DNA of 64,000 bases, taken from positions 62,001 through 126,000 of the forward strand of contig CAXTNT010000006.1 in NCBI GenBank assembly GCA_964245825.1, read 5' to 3'. Positions 54,140 to 61,503 of this stretch are shown here, piece by piece. Under the pieces are notes generated by a model that was not told where the DNA came from, ran no database searches, and worked only from the letters and a program-made list of their open reading frames with translations. Within the stretch, counting starts at the first letter, position 1. The number at the start of each line of letters is the position of its first letter. The stretch is from CAJCIY01 sp964245825 (lineage in GTDB: Bacteria; Actinomycetota; Actinomycetes; Mycobacteriales; CAJCIY01). The translations under genes and the position numbers were made by a program.

Positions 54140-55482
54140 GCGCGGCGGAGGTGTCGCCGTGGGCGGTGCCGTCCGAGCGTCTGCCTGACGAGGACGGCCG
54201 GAGGGCGGATCAGCGGACGGTGACGTTGACGCCGGCCAGCGCGATCAGGGTCCGGCCTGTGCACTGGCTCTGGCACCAGCGGATCGCGCTGGGGACGTTG
54301 GCGTTGCTCGGCGGTCGGGAGGGCATCGGGAAGTCCACCGTCGCCTACACCCTCGCCGCGGACGTCACCCGCGGCCGGATGCCGGGCAGGCACTGCGGCA
54401 GCCCGAAGGCGGTGATCGTCGCGGCCACGGAGGACTCGTGGGAGCACACGATCGTCCCACGGCTGATGGGTGCCGACGCCGACCTCGAGCGGGTGTTCCG
54501 CGTCGATGTCGCGACCGCCGACGGGGTCGACACGGCGCTGTCGCTGCCGCGGGACCTGCGGGCGCTGGAACGGATCGTCGGGCAAGTCGACGCGGCGCTG
54601 ATCCTGCTCGACCCGCTGATGTCCCGCCTCGACGCCGCCCTCGACACCCACAAGGACTCCGAGGTCCGTCAGGCACTCGAGCCGCTGGTCAGCGTCGCCG
54701 ACCGTACGGGCGCGGCGATCCTCGGCCTGATCCACGTCTCGAAGGCGCACAGCACCGACCCACTCACGGTCCTGATGGGCTCGCGGGCGTTCGCGGCGGT
54801 CGCCCGGGCGGTGTTGTTCGTGCTGACCGACCCCGACGAGGAGTCGGTCCGGCTCCTGGGTCAGCCGAAGAACAACCTCGGCGCGGTCGACCTCCCGACG
54901 ATGACGTTCCGGATCGAGTCCGCGAAGGTCGCCGACACCCCCGACGGCGAGGTCTGGACCGGGAAGGTCACGTGGCTCGACGACCGCAAGGGGTCGATCC
55001 GCGACGCCCTCGAGGCCAGCAACGACACCGCCGAGGTCCGCGGCGCGACGAGCGAGGCCGCCGACTGGCTCCGCGATCACCTGCTCAGCCAGGGCGGCAC
55101 CGACGACTCGGCGGACGTCAAGGCCGCCGCGGCGAAGGCCGGACACTCGCCGTCGGCGGTGAAGCGGGCGCTGAACAAGATCGGCGGGATCAGTGAGAGC
55201 TACGGCTTCCCGAGACGCAGCCGCTGGTCGCTGCCCAGTCGGCTCACCCCTGGGGAGAGTGAACCTATTGAACTAACTGGACTGACTGGACTGACTGGGG
55301 TTCCAGTGGGCTCAGTGAGCGCAGTGAGACCAGTGGAATCACCCCCCGCGCGAGGTGAGCCCACTGCCGGCGACCCGCGCACCTGCCCGACCTGCGGCAC
55401 CGCCACCGCACCATCCCGGCTCGGTCACCGCACTCTGTGCCGCCGGTGCAGCTTCGCCGAGGTCGACGGGACCGCGTCGTGA
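54136..55482 (+). CDS. RepA/DnaB-like AAA ATPase (replicative helicase of the element)
   Basis: A 448-aa ATPase. Walker A GGREGIGKST (59-68), then VIVAATEDSWEHTIVPRL and Walker B ALILLDPLMSRL (about 155-166), IHVSK and a sensor region ARAVLFVLTDPDEE: the AAA_25/RepA-like RecA fold found in phage and plasmid replication modules. Residues 330-375 look like a winged helix (AAAKAGHSPSAVKRALNKIGG), then a low-complexity LTGLTGLTG linker and a C-terminal zinc ribbon (CPTCG-18-CRRC). GTG start overlaps the preceding gene. The linker DNA carries iteron-like repeats. Confidence 0.88.
   Translation: MSAAEVSPWAVPSERLPDEDGRRADQRTVTLTPASAIRVRPVHWLWHQRIALGTLALLGGREGIGKSTVAYTLAADVTRGRMPGRHCGSPKAVIVAATEDSWEHTIVPRLMGADADLERVFRVDVATADGVDTALSLPRDLRALERIVGQVDAALILLDPLMSRLDAALDTHKDSEVRQALEPLVSVADRTGAAILGLIHVSKAHSTDPLTVLMGSRAFAAVARAVLFVLTDPDEESVRLLGQPKNNLGAVDLPTMTFRIESAKVADTPDGEVWTGKVTWLDDRKGSIRDALEASNDTAEVRGATSEAADWLRDHLLSQGGTDDSADVKAAAAKAGHSPSAVKRALNKIGGISESYGFPRRSRWSLPSRLTPGESEPIELTGLTGLTGVPVGSVSAVRPVESPPARGEPTAGDPRTCPTCGTATAPSRLGHRTLCRRCSFAEVDGTAS
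55273..55299 (+). repeat. three tandem 9-bp iteron-like repeats inside the ATPase gene
   Basis: CTAACTGGA, CTGACTGGA and CTGACTGGG run head to tail, followed by inverted CCAGT copies at 55103-type spacing further right (CCAGTGGG at 55303, CCAGTGGA at 55330) and CAGTGAG copies at 55313 and 55322. The patch is visibly less GC-rich than its surroundings. Confidence 0.7.
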
Positions 55483-55670
55483 AGCGGGACGCGGCCACGA
55501 TGGCCGAATATGCCCGGCTCGAGACCGAACTGGGCGACGCGTTCGAGGCGCTCCGCCGCGAGGATCCCGCGACGCTGGCGCGGTTCCGCCGAGCGCAGGA
55601 CCAGTTCCTCCAGCTGAGCACGAGCCTCGTCGGCGACGACACCGACGACGATCCCGACGAGGCGGCATGA
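55479..55670 (+). CDS. small acidic helical protein
   Basis: A 63-aa protein: a basic start (VKRDAATMAEY), a helical middle (ELGDAFEALRREDPATLARFRRAQDQ in two helices) and an acidic tail (GDDTDDDPDEAA). No family recognised. GTGA overlap with the ATPase and ATGA overlap with the next gene place it in the replication operon. Confidence 0.65.
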   Translation: MKRDAATMAEYARLETELGDAFEALRREDPATLARFRRAQDQFLQLSTSLVGDDTDDDPDEAA

Positions 55671-55939
55671 CCGCCGCGGCCAACCTCGTCGAGGTCCGAC
55701 CGTCTCGTCGAGGCGAAGGCGTCATGGCGAAGGCCGCCCGGCTGCTGACCTCCGGTGCGGTGACGATCGAGGCGGCCGGCGTCAGGTCGATGCTGCTGCG
55801 GGTCGTCGGCGACTCCGGCACGTACGAGGTCGTGCGACGACGCGGCGGCTGGTCTTGCTCCTGCCCGTGCTACGGCCGCTGCTCGCACCTCACCGCCGCG
55901 ATGCTGCTGGCCGGCAGCTCGGATCGGCGCACCGCATGA
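55667..55939 (+). CDS. SWIM-zinc-finger-like small protein
   Basis: A 90-aa protein. The C-terminal half has a beta-rich segment (TYEVVRRRGGWSCSCPCYGR) ending in C-x-C-x-C-xn-C-x-H (WSCSCPCYGRCSHLTAA), the SWIM zinc-finger pattern, expected to bind DNA or protein. Start ATG overlaps the previous stop. Frequently found in actinobacterial mobile elements; function unknown. Confidence 0.75.
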   Translation: MTAAANLVEVRPSRRGEGVMAKAARLLTSGAVTIEAAGVRSMLLRVVGDSGTYEVVRRRGGWSCSCPCYGRCSHLTAAMLLAGSSDRRTA

Positions 55940-56571
55940 GCGCCGGCATCGCGGTCTGCGACCGGTGCGGGAACTACGTCGACCGGGACAATCGCGGTTG
56001 GCCGGGGTTCTGCTCGGCGCGCTGCCGTGACCAGCCCCCACCGCCGGACAGCCCACGGGCAGGGCCGCACGACGAGTGGGCCACACCCGAGGTCATCGCC
56101 GCACGTCGGCAGGTGGACACGGTGAGCGCCAGTGAGCGGTCGCCTGACGCGCTGATCGCAGCGGCGACCGTCATGGGACAGCTCCTCGACGGCGAAGAGC
56201 TGGTCCACATCGGGCAGGCGCTGAACGACTACGTCAAGCGATCACGGACGAACGGCTGCGCCGTGCCACCCACCGTGGTCGCGTTAGCCGCCCGGCTGTC
56301 AGCGGCGGTCAGGCACGGTCACGGACCGTCAAAACTCGCCGGAAGCGCTGCGGCGTCGGATGGTGCCGTCATGCGATCACCGCTCCTGACCCGGCGTGAG
56401 GCGGTCCAGCGTCTGCGCTGCTCCGAGTCGACCCTGGGCCGCAAAGTCCGCGACGGCGAACTCCCCGCCGTTCGGGTCGGAACGCTCGTGCGATTCCGCG
56501 TCGAGGACCTCGACGCCTACCTCGAGCGGAACACCACATGCTCACGTCCGCGCAGATCACCGACGCCCTGA
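55936..56571 (+). CDS. zinc-ribbon plus AlpA/excisionase-type helix-turn-helix protein
   Basis: A 211-aa protein. N-terminal treble-clef-like CDRCGNYVDR and FCSARC; middle helical linker; C-terminal HTH_17 (MerR-like, as in AlpA/Xis) with LLTRREAVQRLRCSESTLGRKV, GELPAVRVGTLVRFRVEDLD. The position (downstream of the replication gene of an integrative element) and HTH type suggest a directionality factor or regulator. ATG overlaps the SWIM gene stop. Confidence 0.78.
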   Translation: MSAGIAVCDRCGNYVDRDNRGWPGFCSARCRDQPPPPDSPRAGPHDEWATPEVIAARRQVDTVSASERSPDALIAAATVMGQLLDGEELVHIGQALNDYVKRSRTNGCAVPPTVVALAARLSAAVRHGHGPSKLAGSAAASDGAVMRSPLLTRREAVQRLRCSESTLGRKVRDGELPAVRVGTLVRFRVEDLDAYLERNTTCSRPRRSPTP

Positions 56572-57218
56572 CCGCCAAGCCGACACCGATGGCCCACGGC
56601 GCGCTGCGCTACCTCGAGCGCGGTGAGGCGAAGTACGGCACCGGCGACACGACCCACCGCCGGCTGGTGAGCGACCTGCTCGACGAACCGACCGCGCCGA
56701 GCCCCCCGGCGACATACGAGCACCCCGCCGCCGCCGCGATGAAGTCCCCGGCCAAGCGCCCCGGCGACGGGTCGCTGCAACCGAGCGAGATCGCCTGGCT
56801 CCAGCGGATCCCCGCCGACCCCGCGCAGGTCCCGTTCGCCGACGCCCAGCAGCTCGCCGCCCTGTCCGCGACCCTCTCCCCGCTGACCAACCGCGCCGAC
56901 GCCCGGCTCGTCGAGTCCGTCTACGCGCCCGTCCGCGACTACCACGACCGCAACGCCGCCAAGGCCGACCTCGCCAACGCCGTCGCGATCCCCGTCTCAC
57001 CCGTTCCCAGCTCAGCGCTGCCGGCGCTGGCACGGGCCATCGGCACCGAACACCCCGGCCTGTCCGACGACGAGGTGATGGGCCGCGCCAACGAAGCCGT
57101 CCGCGCCGCCGCAGTCCATCGCCGCACCTCACGCGACGCTGCGATCGACAGCGCCCAGACCAGGATCGCCGCACTCGACGAGGCGATCACCGCCCGCATG
57201 GCGCCGGTACGCGCATGA
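56538..57218 (+). CDS. hypothetical protein
   Basis: A 226-aa soluble protein, helical, rich in Ala and Pro, with repeated short motifs such as ADARLVESVYAPVRDYHDRN and a C-terminal coiled-coil-like helix (RRTSRDAAIDSAQTRIAALDEA). It overlaps the HTH gene by 34 bp. No family recognised. Possibly a scaffold-like or DNA-associated protein; no evidence. Confidence 0.65.
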   Translation: MLTSAQITDALTAKPTPMAHGALRYLERGEAKYGTGDTTHRRLVSDLLDEPTAPSPPATYEHPAAAAMKSPAKRPGDGSLQPSEIAWLQRIPADPAQVPFADAQQLAALSATLSPLTNRADARLVESVYAPVRDYHDRNAAKADLANAVAIPVSPVPSSALPALARAIGTEHPGLSDDEVMGRANEAVRAAAVHRRTSRDAAIDSAQTRIAALDEAITARMAPVRA

Positions 57219-57559
57219 CCGCCACCGCCCTCCCGGCCAGCACGCAGGCACTCCACGCCCCGGCACGCCCCGGCGCAGCAGGCGAACACCTGCACGCGCA
57301 CGTCAGCGCGTCACACGCCAGCCAGGTCGATGCCCGCGAGCGCGTCGCCTCCCAAGTCAGGGCCGGCGTCCACCTGTCCGGACAGCCCGACGCTGACGTC
57401 AGCACGAGGACCACGATCGCGAAGCGCGCACGACACGCCCCGACCAGCACGAAGCACCAGCACGCCGACAAGGGGGTGTCGGGACCCCCTACCCGCCCCT
57501 CGACCGCGACCGGCACGTACTGCCGCTCGCTGTCCGCACGGGTTTGGAAGTTTGGGTGA
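57215..57559 (+). CDS. possible hypothetical protein
   Basis: A 114-aa reading frame, His/Ala/Ser/Thr rich and without predicted structure. It is supported only by the ATGA overlap with the upstream gene and the GTGA overlap with the next one. Long antisense frames cover the same DNA, so it may be spurious. Confidence 0.35.
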   Translation: MTATALPASTQALHAPARPGAAGEHLHAHVSASHASQVDARERVASQVRAGVHLSGQPDADVSTRTTIAKRARHAPTSTKHQHADKGVSGPPTRPSTATGTYCRSLSARVWKFG

Positions 57560-57900
57560 GAACGGTGGAGAAACCGGCTGGGTGCGGTGTTTGCGGCGAG
57601 GGATTGGTCCAGCCGGCGACGGGTCGGCCTCGGCGTTACTGCTCGGAGTCGTGCCGGCGGGCGGCTGAGCTGGACGTGCGGCGGTCGCAGGCGCTGCTGG
57701 CGCGGGCGGAGCGGAAGGCGCAGGACGCGAGGCTGGCGGTGGTGACCGCGGAGGCGTGGCGGGTGGCTGGGCGGCAGCGGACGGTGGAGTTCTGGGTGGC
57801 GGAGTGCGCCCGGCTCCGGGAGGAGCTGCTGGCTTGCGTGGGACCGCCGCAGCCGGCCACCAGCGGGGTGTCGAGGTCGAGCGCGGGGTCGGCGGCGTGA
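57556..57900 (+). CDS. small zinc-ribbon protein
   Basis: A 114-aa protein. N-terminal CGVCGEGLVQ and RRYCSESCRR form a CxxC...CxxxC zinc site, followed by a long helix (RRSQALLARAERKAQDARLA). The pattern recurs in small actinophage-type proteins. GTG at 57556 overlaps the previous stop; a TTG at 57544 is the alternative. Function unknown. Confidence 0.65.
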   Translation: MRTVEKPAGCGVCGEGLVQPATGRPRRYCSESCRRAAELDVRRSQALLARAERKAQDARLAVVTAEAWRVAGRQRTVEFWVAECARLREELLACVGPPQPATSGVSRSSAGSAA

Positions 57901-58226
57901 GCAACCACCCCCGGCTGCGGCCCTCGTCGGCGCAGCCGTTGCCCGCTGGCGCGACGGTGTGCGCAAGGTCGCCTCGGTTGCGGAGCGCGTTCGCGCAGCG
58001 GCAACTCAAGGCGCTGGTCGGGGTGACTGTGCCGATCTGGTGCCGGCACTGCATGTCCGCGACCCGGACGCTGCACTCAGACGGCGCCGGGTGGTCGCTG
58101 GTCGAGCGCCATCCCGAAGGCTGCCCGGACCGGGGTGCCCCGCCGCTGGATCGTTCCGACGATGCTGCCGTACGGGCGTTCCACGCGTTCGTGGTGGCCG
58201 CGTTCGAGCTTGAGGGTCCGTCGTGA
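57897..58226 (+). CDS. small hypothetical protein
   Basis: A 109-aa protein with WCRHCMSATRTLHSDGAGWSL and a later CPDRG, perhaps a zinc site. GTG overlaps the previous stop, and its stop overlaps the tape-measure-like gene (GTGA). No family recognised. Confidence 0.55.
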   Translation: MSNHPRLRPSSAQPLPAGATVCARSPRLRSAFAQRQLKALVGVTVPIWCRHCMSATRTLHSDGAGWSLVERHPEGCPDRGAPPLDRSDDAAVRAFHAFVVAAFELEGPS

Positions 58227-59875
58227 GCACTCCCACGGTCGGGTCGGCGCGGATCGGCCTCGTTCCCTCCGCGCAGGGGTTCATGGCGAAGGCCGACGCC
58301 GAGCTTCAGGGGCCGGCGAAGGAGCTGGGGGAGAGCCTCGGCCGGACGATCGGCAAGTCGATTGCCGACTCCCTCGGCGGTCCCGTCCGCGACAAGCTCC
58401 TCGAGCTGCGCCAGGAGCTGCGGGTCGTCGGTGACCTGAAGATCGGCGTGAACCTCGACGACGGCGCAGCGCTGGCCAAGGCCGAAGGGCTCAAGGCCGA
58501 GCTGGGGGGCATCGGTGATTCGTCCACGGCCATCCGCGGCGTTGAGAGTGCGGTGGGTGCGCTGGGCGCGTCGGCGACGGAGACAGGCTCGATCGCCTTA
58601 CCTGGGATCGGTGTCGGTGCTGCGATAGCGGCGACCGTAGCCGCGCCCGCGCTGGCCGTGATCGCGACCGGCGCTGCGGCGGTCGCCTCAACGGTGGTCG
58701 TCGCGACCGCTGGGCTCGCTGCTCTTGCCGCGGTGGCGATCCCGACGATCAAGAGCACCCTGGCGCAGTCGGGGGCGCTGTCGAAGGCGCAGGCGGCCTA
58801 CGCGAAGGCCACGACGAGCCGCGCCACCGCGCTCCTGGCGGAGCAGGCCGCGACGAAGGGTCTGACTAGGGAGCAGGTCGGGTTCCTCGGCTCGATCGCC
58901 CACTTCAAGGGCGTGTTCGCCGGGCTCGTCGCCGACTTCAAGCCGGAAGTCCTGTCGCTGGCGACTCAGGCGCTCAACCTGTTCGCCCTGTATCTGCCCG
59001 TGATCAAGCCGCTGATCGCCGCCGCGGCGCAGGGCCTCGGGGACCTGTTCAAGAACGGGTCGTCGTTCCTGCCTGTGGTGAAGCAGATCGTCGGCGCGTT
59101 CGCCCAGGCCGCCCCCAAGACCATCGTCGACCTCGGCACCCTGTTCGCGAACCTCGTCCTGGACGGCGGGAAGCTGGTCGTCCTGCTGCTGCCGCTGGGG
59201 GAACGGATCCTGCCGCACCTCGTGTCCGGAGCCCAGGACCTCGGCAAGAAGCTGTCGACGCTCGGGACCAACCCGAAGTTCCTGTCGTTCATCGCCTACA
59301 TGCAGGCGAACGCTCCGCTGATCGCGAAGGACTTCGGCGAGTTCGTCGTCGCGTTCGTCAAGTTCGGTGTCGCCGTAGCGCCCATCTCCACGGCGGTGCT
59401 GAAGGCGCTGGTACCGGCGCTGCACGGGCTGAGCTACTTCATCACCGGCCTGCGGGTGTCGTTCTACGCGCTCGAGATCGCGGTCGTGGAGACCCTCCTG
59501 GGCATCCTGAAGCCGATCAACACTCTGGTTCAGCACCTCCCCGGGGTGCCCGCGTCGATCAAGAAGGCCGTCGGAGACTCGGTCACCTCTCTGCAAGGGT
59601 TCGACACCTCGGCGAAGGCATCGCTCAACGCACTCAAGGGGACCGCGACGACGGGGGGCGCTGCTGCGGGCACTGCACTCGCGGACAGCTTCGCGGATGG
59701 CATCGCGTCGACGCAGGCCGCGAAGACCGCCGCCGCGAACGCCCGCGCCCTGGCTGGCGTCGCCACGTCCGGGCTCCGCACGCGTTCACGAGCCGACGAC
59801 GGTCGGATCTACTTGGGGTCCCGTAGCCAGGGGCAGCACAACGGGAGGCAAGCCCAAGCGGGTAGACGTACTTGA
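58223..59875 (+). CDS. phage tape-measure-like protein, 3'-truncated
   Basis: A 550-aa protein: N-terminal GSARIGLVPSAQGFMAKAD, charged helical stretch, a hydrophobic Ala/Val/Thr-rich region (about 128-180: GIGVGAAIAATVAAPALAVI and further), then long amphipathic helices typical of the middle of tape-measure proteins (GLTREQVGFLGSIAHFKGVF, FMFALYLPVIKP-like repeats). No capsid, portal, terminase or other tail gene is present. The last 30 codons (after about residue 520, 59785) are antisense of the SecB-like gene, so the original C-terminus has been lost. Confidence 0.75.
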   Translation: MSTPTVGSARIGLVPSAQGFMAKADAELQGPAKELGESLGRTIGKSIADSLGGPVRDKLLELRQELRVVGDLKIGVNLDDGAALAKAEGLKAELGGIGDSSTAIRGVESAVGALGASATETGSIALPGIGVGAAIAATVAAPALAVIATGAAAVASTVVVATAGLAALAAVAIPTIKSTLAQSGALSKAQAAYAKATTSRATALLAEQAATKGLTREQVGFLGSIAHFKGVFAGLVADFKPEVLSLATQALNLFALYLPVIKPLIAAAAQGLGDLFKNGSSFLPVVKQIVGAFAQAAPKTIVDLGTLFANLVLDGGKLVVLLLPLGERILPHLVSGAQDLGKKLSTLGTNPKFLSFIAYMQANAPLIAKDFGEFVVAFVKFGVAVAPISTAVLKALVPALHGLSYFITGLRVSFYALEIAVVETLLGILKPINTLVQHLPGVPASIKKAVGDSVTSLQGFDTSAKASLNALKGTATTGGAAAGTALADSFADGIASTQAAKTAAANARALAGVATSGLRTRSRADDGRIYLGSRSQGQHNGRQAQAGRRT

Positions 59876-60244
59876 GACGACTTCTCGCAGGAAAGGGACG
59901 GCCACCAACGAGCCAGACGTGCTCACAAAGCGGATCGCAACATCCCGCGTCGGCTCATCGCCTTCGAACATGAAACTCACTGCGACGCTTACCGTTATAG
60001 GTGCAAGAACTGTCCCGTCAATGGCTTTGACCTGGACTTCAGCATTCAACCGAAAGAAGAGGCGTTGCCCTTCGATTGCGTAATCGGAACTGAGACTGAG
60101 TTCCGCGTTCCCAAAGTCGCCGTTTCGTAGGCGATCGGCGTGCAAGCGCGTGACATGCGCCCCTTCCAACCTTACGCGGCCCACGAACTTGTTGAACTCT
60201 TCAACGGGGGGTGTAGGCAGCGGTGCGCTCGGCGGTTCAGTCAC
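59786..60244 (-). CDS. SecB-like chaperone of a toxin-antitoxin-chaperone (TAC) module
   Basis: A 152-aa protein. The core is beta-rich (RLFFRLNAEVQVKAIDGTVL, ITVSVAVSFMFEGDEP), and the C-terminal part (111-142) reads GSLVAVPFLREVVSSTSTRL then GLPPVVLPLA, the signature of SecB (FPYxREVISxxxxRxGxPPLxLxP) including the conserved RE and PP. Third gene after a HigB-like toxin and HigA-like antitoxin, the order of the mycobacterial TAC system. GTG at 60244 overlaps the antitoxin stop (8 bp); ATG at 60286 is an alternative. The 3' end is antiparallel to the tape-measure gene for 90 bp. Confidence 0.8.
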   Translation of the reverse strand: MTEPPSAPLPTPPVEEFNKFVGRVRLEGAHVTRLHADRLRNGDFGNAELSLSSDYAIEGQRLFFRLNAEVQVKAIDGTVLAPITVSVAVSFMFEGDEPTRDVAIRFVSTSGSLVAVPFLREVVSSTSTRLGLPPVVLPLATGPQVDPTVVGS

Positions 60245-60818
60245 CTGTATAGCCGACCAACTCGTCGAACTCGCGTTGAAGATCATCCCCGCTCGTCCCA
60301 TACTCGCGGTCGCCAGAGATGGGCAGACCCCATGCGACCCGTGCAGGACTCCAGTCGACCTGGTTACCAACGTAGATCGAGAACTCGTCTGGCTGCGCAG
60401 CCACACCTTCGCGCACAACTACAGGTCGGCCGAGTTGCACCCGTCCCAAGTGGTGCACCGTGTGCCACACGGCGAAGTTTGGCGCGACTTCGGCTGGCTC
60501 AGCCCTCGGGCCCCGCCTGGCCGGCAGCGACGGTCCCTCCGGGCCGGCCGGGACAAGATCGATGTGCGCTTCGCAACCCATTGCGCGTAGGTACCTGGCC
60601 AGGGTGGCGAGACGCAGGTTGCCGTCCCCGTTCAGTACCTGACTGACGGCACTCTCAGTCACGCCTAGAACCTCGGCAAGTTCCCTCTGAGTCATGCCCG
60701 ATGAGTAGAGCGCAGACTCAAGAGCTGAGGAGGCAGCCACTGCAAGCCGGGCAGCGGACATCTCCCGCGCCCCTGCCGGGCTGTCCTGCGCCCGGTCGAT
60801 CTCAGACTCACGCGTCAT
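60237..60818 (-). CDS. HigA-like XRE antitoxin with long C-terminal (chaperone-addiction-like) tail
   Basis: A 193-aa protein. HTH at 41-66 (GMTQRELAEVLGVTESAVSQ, then VLNGDGNLRLATLARYLRAMG). Unlike ordinary HigA (about 90-110 aa), it has about 100 extra residues at the C-terminus, containing Trp and hydrophobic patches (NFAVWHTVHHLGRV, NQVDWSPARVAWGLP, EFDELVGYTGD). In TAC systems such a tail is the ChAD region bound by the SecB-like chaperone; this is inferred. The ATG overlaps the toxin by 11 bp with GGAGGAGG upstream. Confidence 0.82.
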   Translation of the reverse strand: MTRESEIDRAQDSPAGAREMSAARLAVAASSALESALYSSGMTQRELAEVLGVTESAVSQVLNGDGNLRLATLARYLRAMGCEAHIDLVPAGPEGPSLPARRGPRAEPAEVAPNFAVWHTVHHLGRVQLGRPVVVREGVAAQPDEFSIYVGNQVDWSPARVAWGLPISGDREYGTSGDDLQREFDELVGYTGD

Positions 60819-61320
60819 GATGCGCGTCCTCCTCCCGGATCTGCCCCGCAAGGTCCAGCGCCGCTTGGGGTGCTCGTTGTTCCGTCTTCGGCCACGCGTT
60901 CGTTATGCGCAGAACGCCGTCCATGTGGGGGAACCGCCAGAACGGATCCGCCTGCTGCTCAGGGTCGAGGTCGTTCCAGTCGTCGTTCGGAGGCTTCGGC
61001 TCCCAGGTTCCATCGCCTGGGGTGTCATAGAAGGCAAAGCGGTGGTGGTGGTGCCTGAGCTCCCAGATCCCGTCGACTAGGTAACCGATGTCGCTCTGCC
61101 TGCTGGGGGTGCCTGTGCGGGCGAGATGCTCGATCTTCGCTAGGAACATCTGACTGTCATGGATCTGCTCATCGTCGGGTGGCGGACTCGTAAACCGCGG
61201 ATCAGACGCCCAGGTTCCGGCTCGTAGACCCTCCCAGTAGTCTCGGGCGGGGGACGATCCGTCCGCTCGCACAGCACACTCCACACGTCTGCAGGTCCAG
61301 TTCCGGTTCGTGCTGGACAC
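60808..61320 (-). CDS. HigB/Gp49-like toxin
   Basis: A 170-aa protein of the RelE/HigB mRNA-interferase-like fold: W-rich N-terminus, middle KIEHLARTGTPSR, then DGIWELRHHHHRFAFYD (86-99) and RITNAWPKTEQRAPQAALDLA (138-158). WELR, RFxFYD and the ITNAWxKxxxxxP block correspond to the conserved HigB core. An insertion at 100-130 is unusual. GTG at 61320 is chosen because TTG at 61347 would lie inside the operator palindromes. Expected to cleave translated mRNA; unproven here. Confidence 0.78.
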   Translation of the reverse strand: MSSTNRNWTCRRVECAVRADGSSPARDYWEGLRAGTWASDPRFTSPPPDDEQIHDSQMFLAKIEHLARTGTPSRQSDIGYLVDGIWELRHHHHRFAFYDTPGDGTWEPKPPNDDWNDLDPEQQADPFWRFPHMDGVLRITNAWPKTEQRAPQAALDLAGQIREEDAHHDA

Positions 61321-61323
61321 GAT

Positions 61324-61346
61324 GACTAGTCGGCTGACTTCAGTCA
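61324..61346. promoter_or_regulatory. palindromes in front of the toxin gene (putative antitoxin operator)
   Basis: GACTAGTC (61324-61331) is a perfect 8-bp palindrome, and TGACTTCAGTCA (61335-61346) is a perfect 12-bp palindrome, 3 bp apart and directly upstream of the toxin GTG. This is the usual position of an operator bound by HigA-type antitoxins. Confidence 0.6.
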
Positions 61347-61503
61347 AGACTAAAGCTACTCACGCTCGCCCGCCCAGGGGGCTGGTGGATCCACAGGCAG
61401 CTCCCCTCCAGCCTGGTTGACGCTTCATCGTCTCGTCCCCCTTCACTTGGACCGAGCTGACCCGGACCGAGTACAGCCCCCGCTGCTGAGGGGGCCACGA
61501 GCA

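Noticed and set aside
53650..55482. One 610-codon protein from the DnaB-N start through the ATPase
   Set aside because: Residues between the first 32 codons and the ATPase start are low-complexity Gly/Arg/Ala noise, while the +1 frame holds the real DnaB-N continuation. The ATPase has its own GTG at 54136.
57187..58076. Long minus-strand frames opposite the small zinc-ribbon genes
   Set aside because: Compositionally biased, without motifs, and opposite a chain of four-base-overlapping plus-strand genes.
61320..61347. TTG at 61347 as the toxin start
   Set aside because: It lies inside the operator-like palindromes and lacks a ribosome site; GTG at 61320 gives a compact N-terminus.
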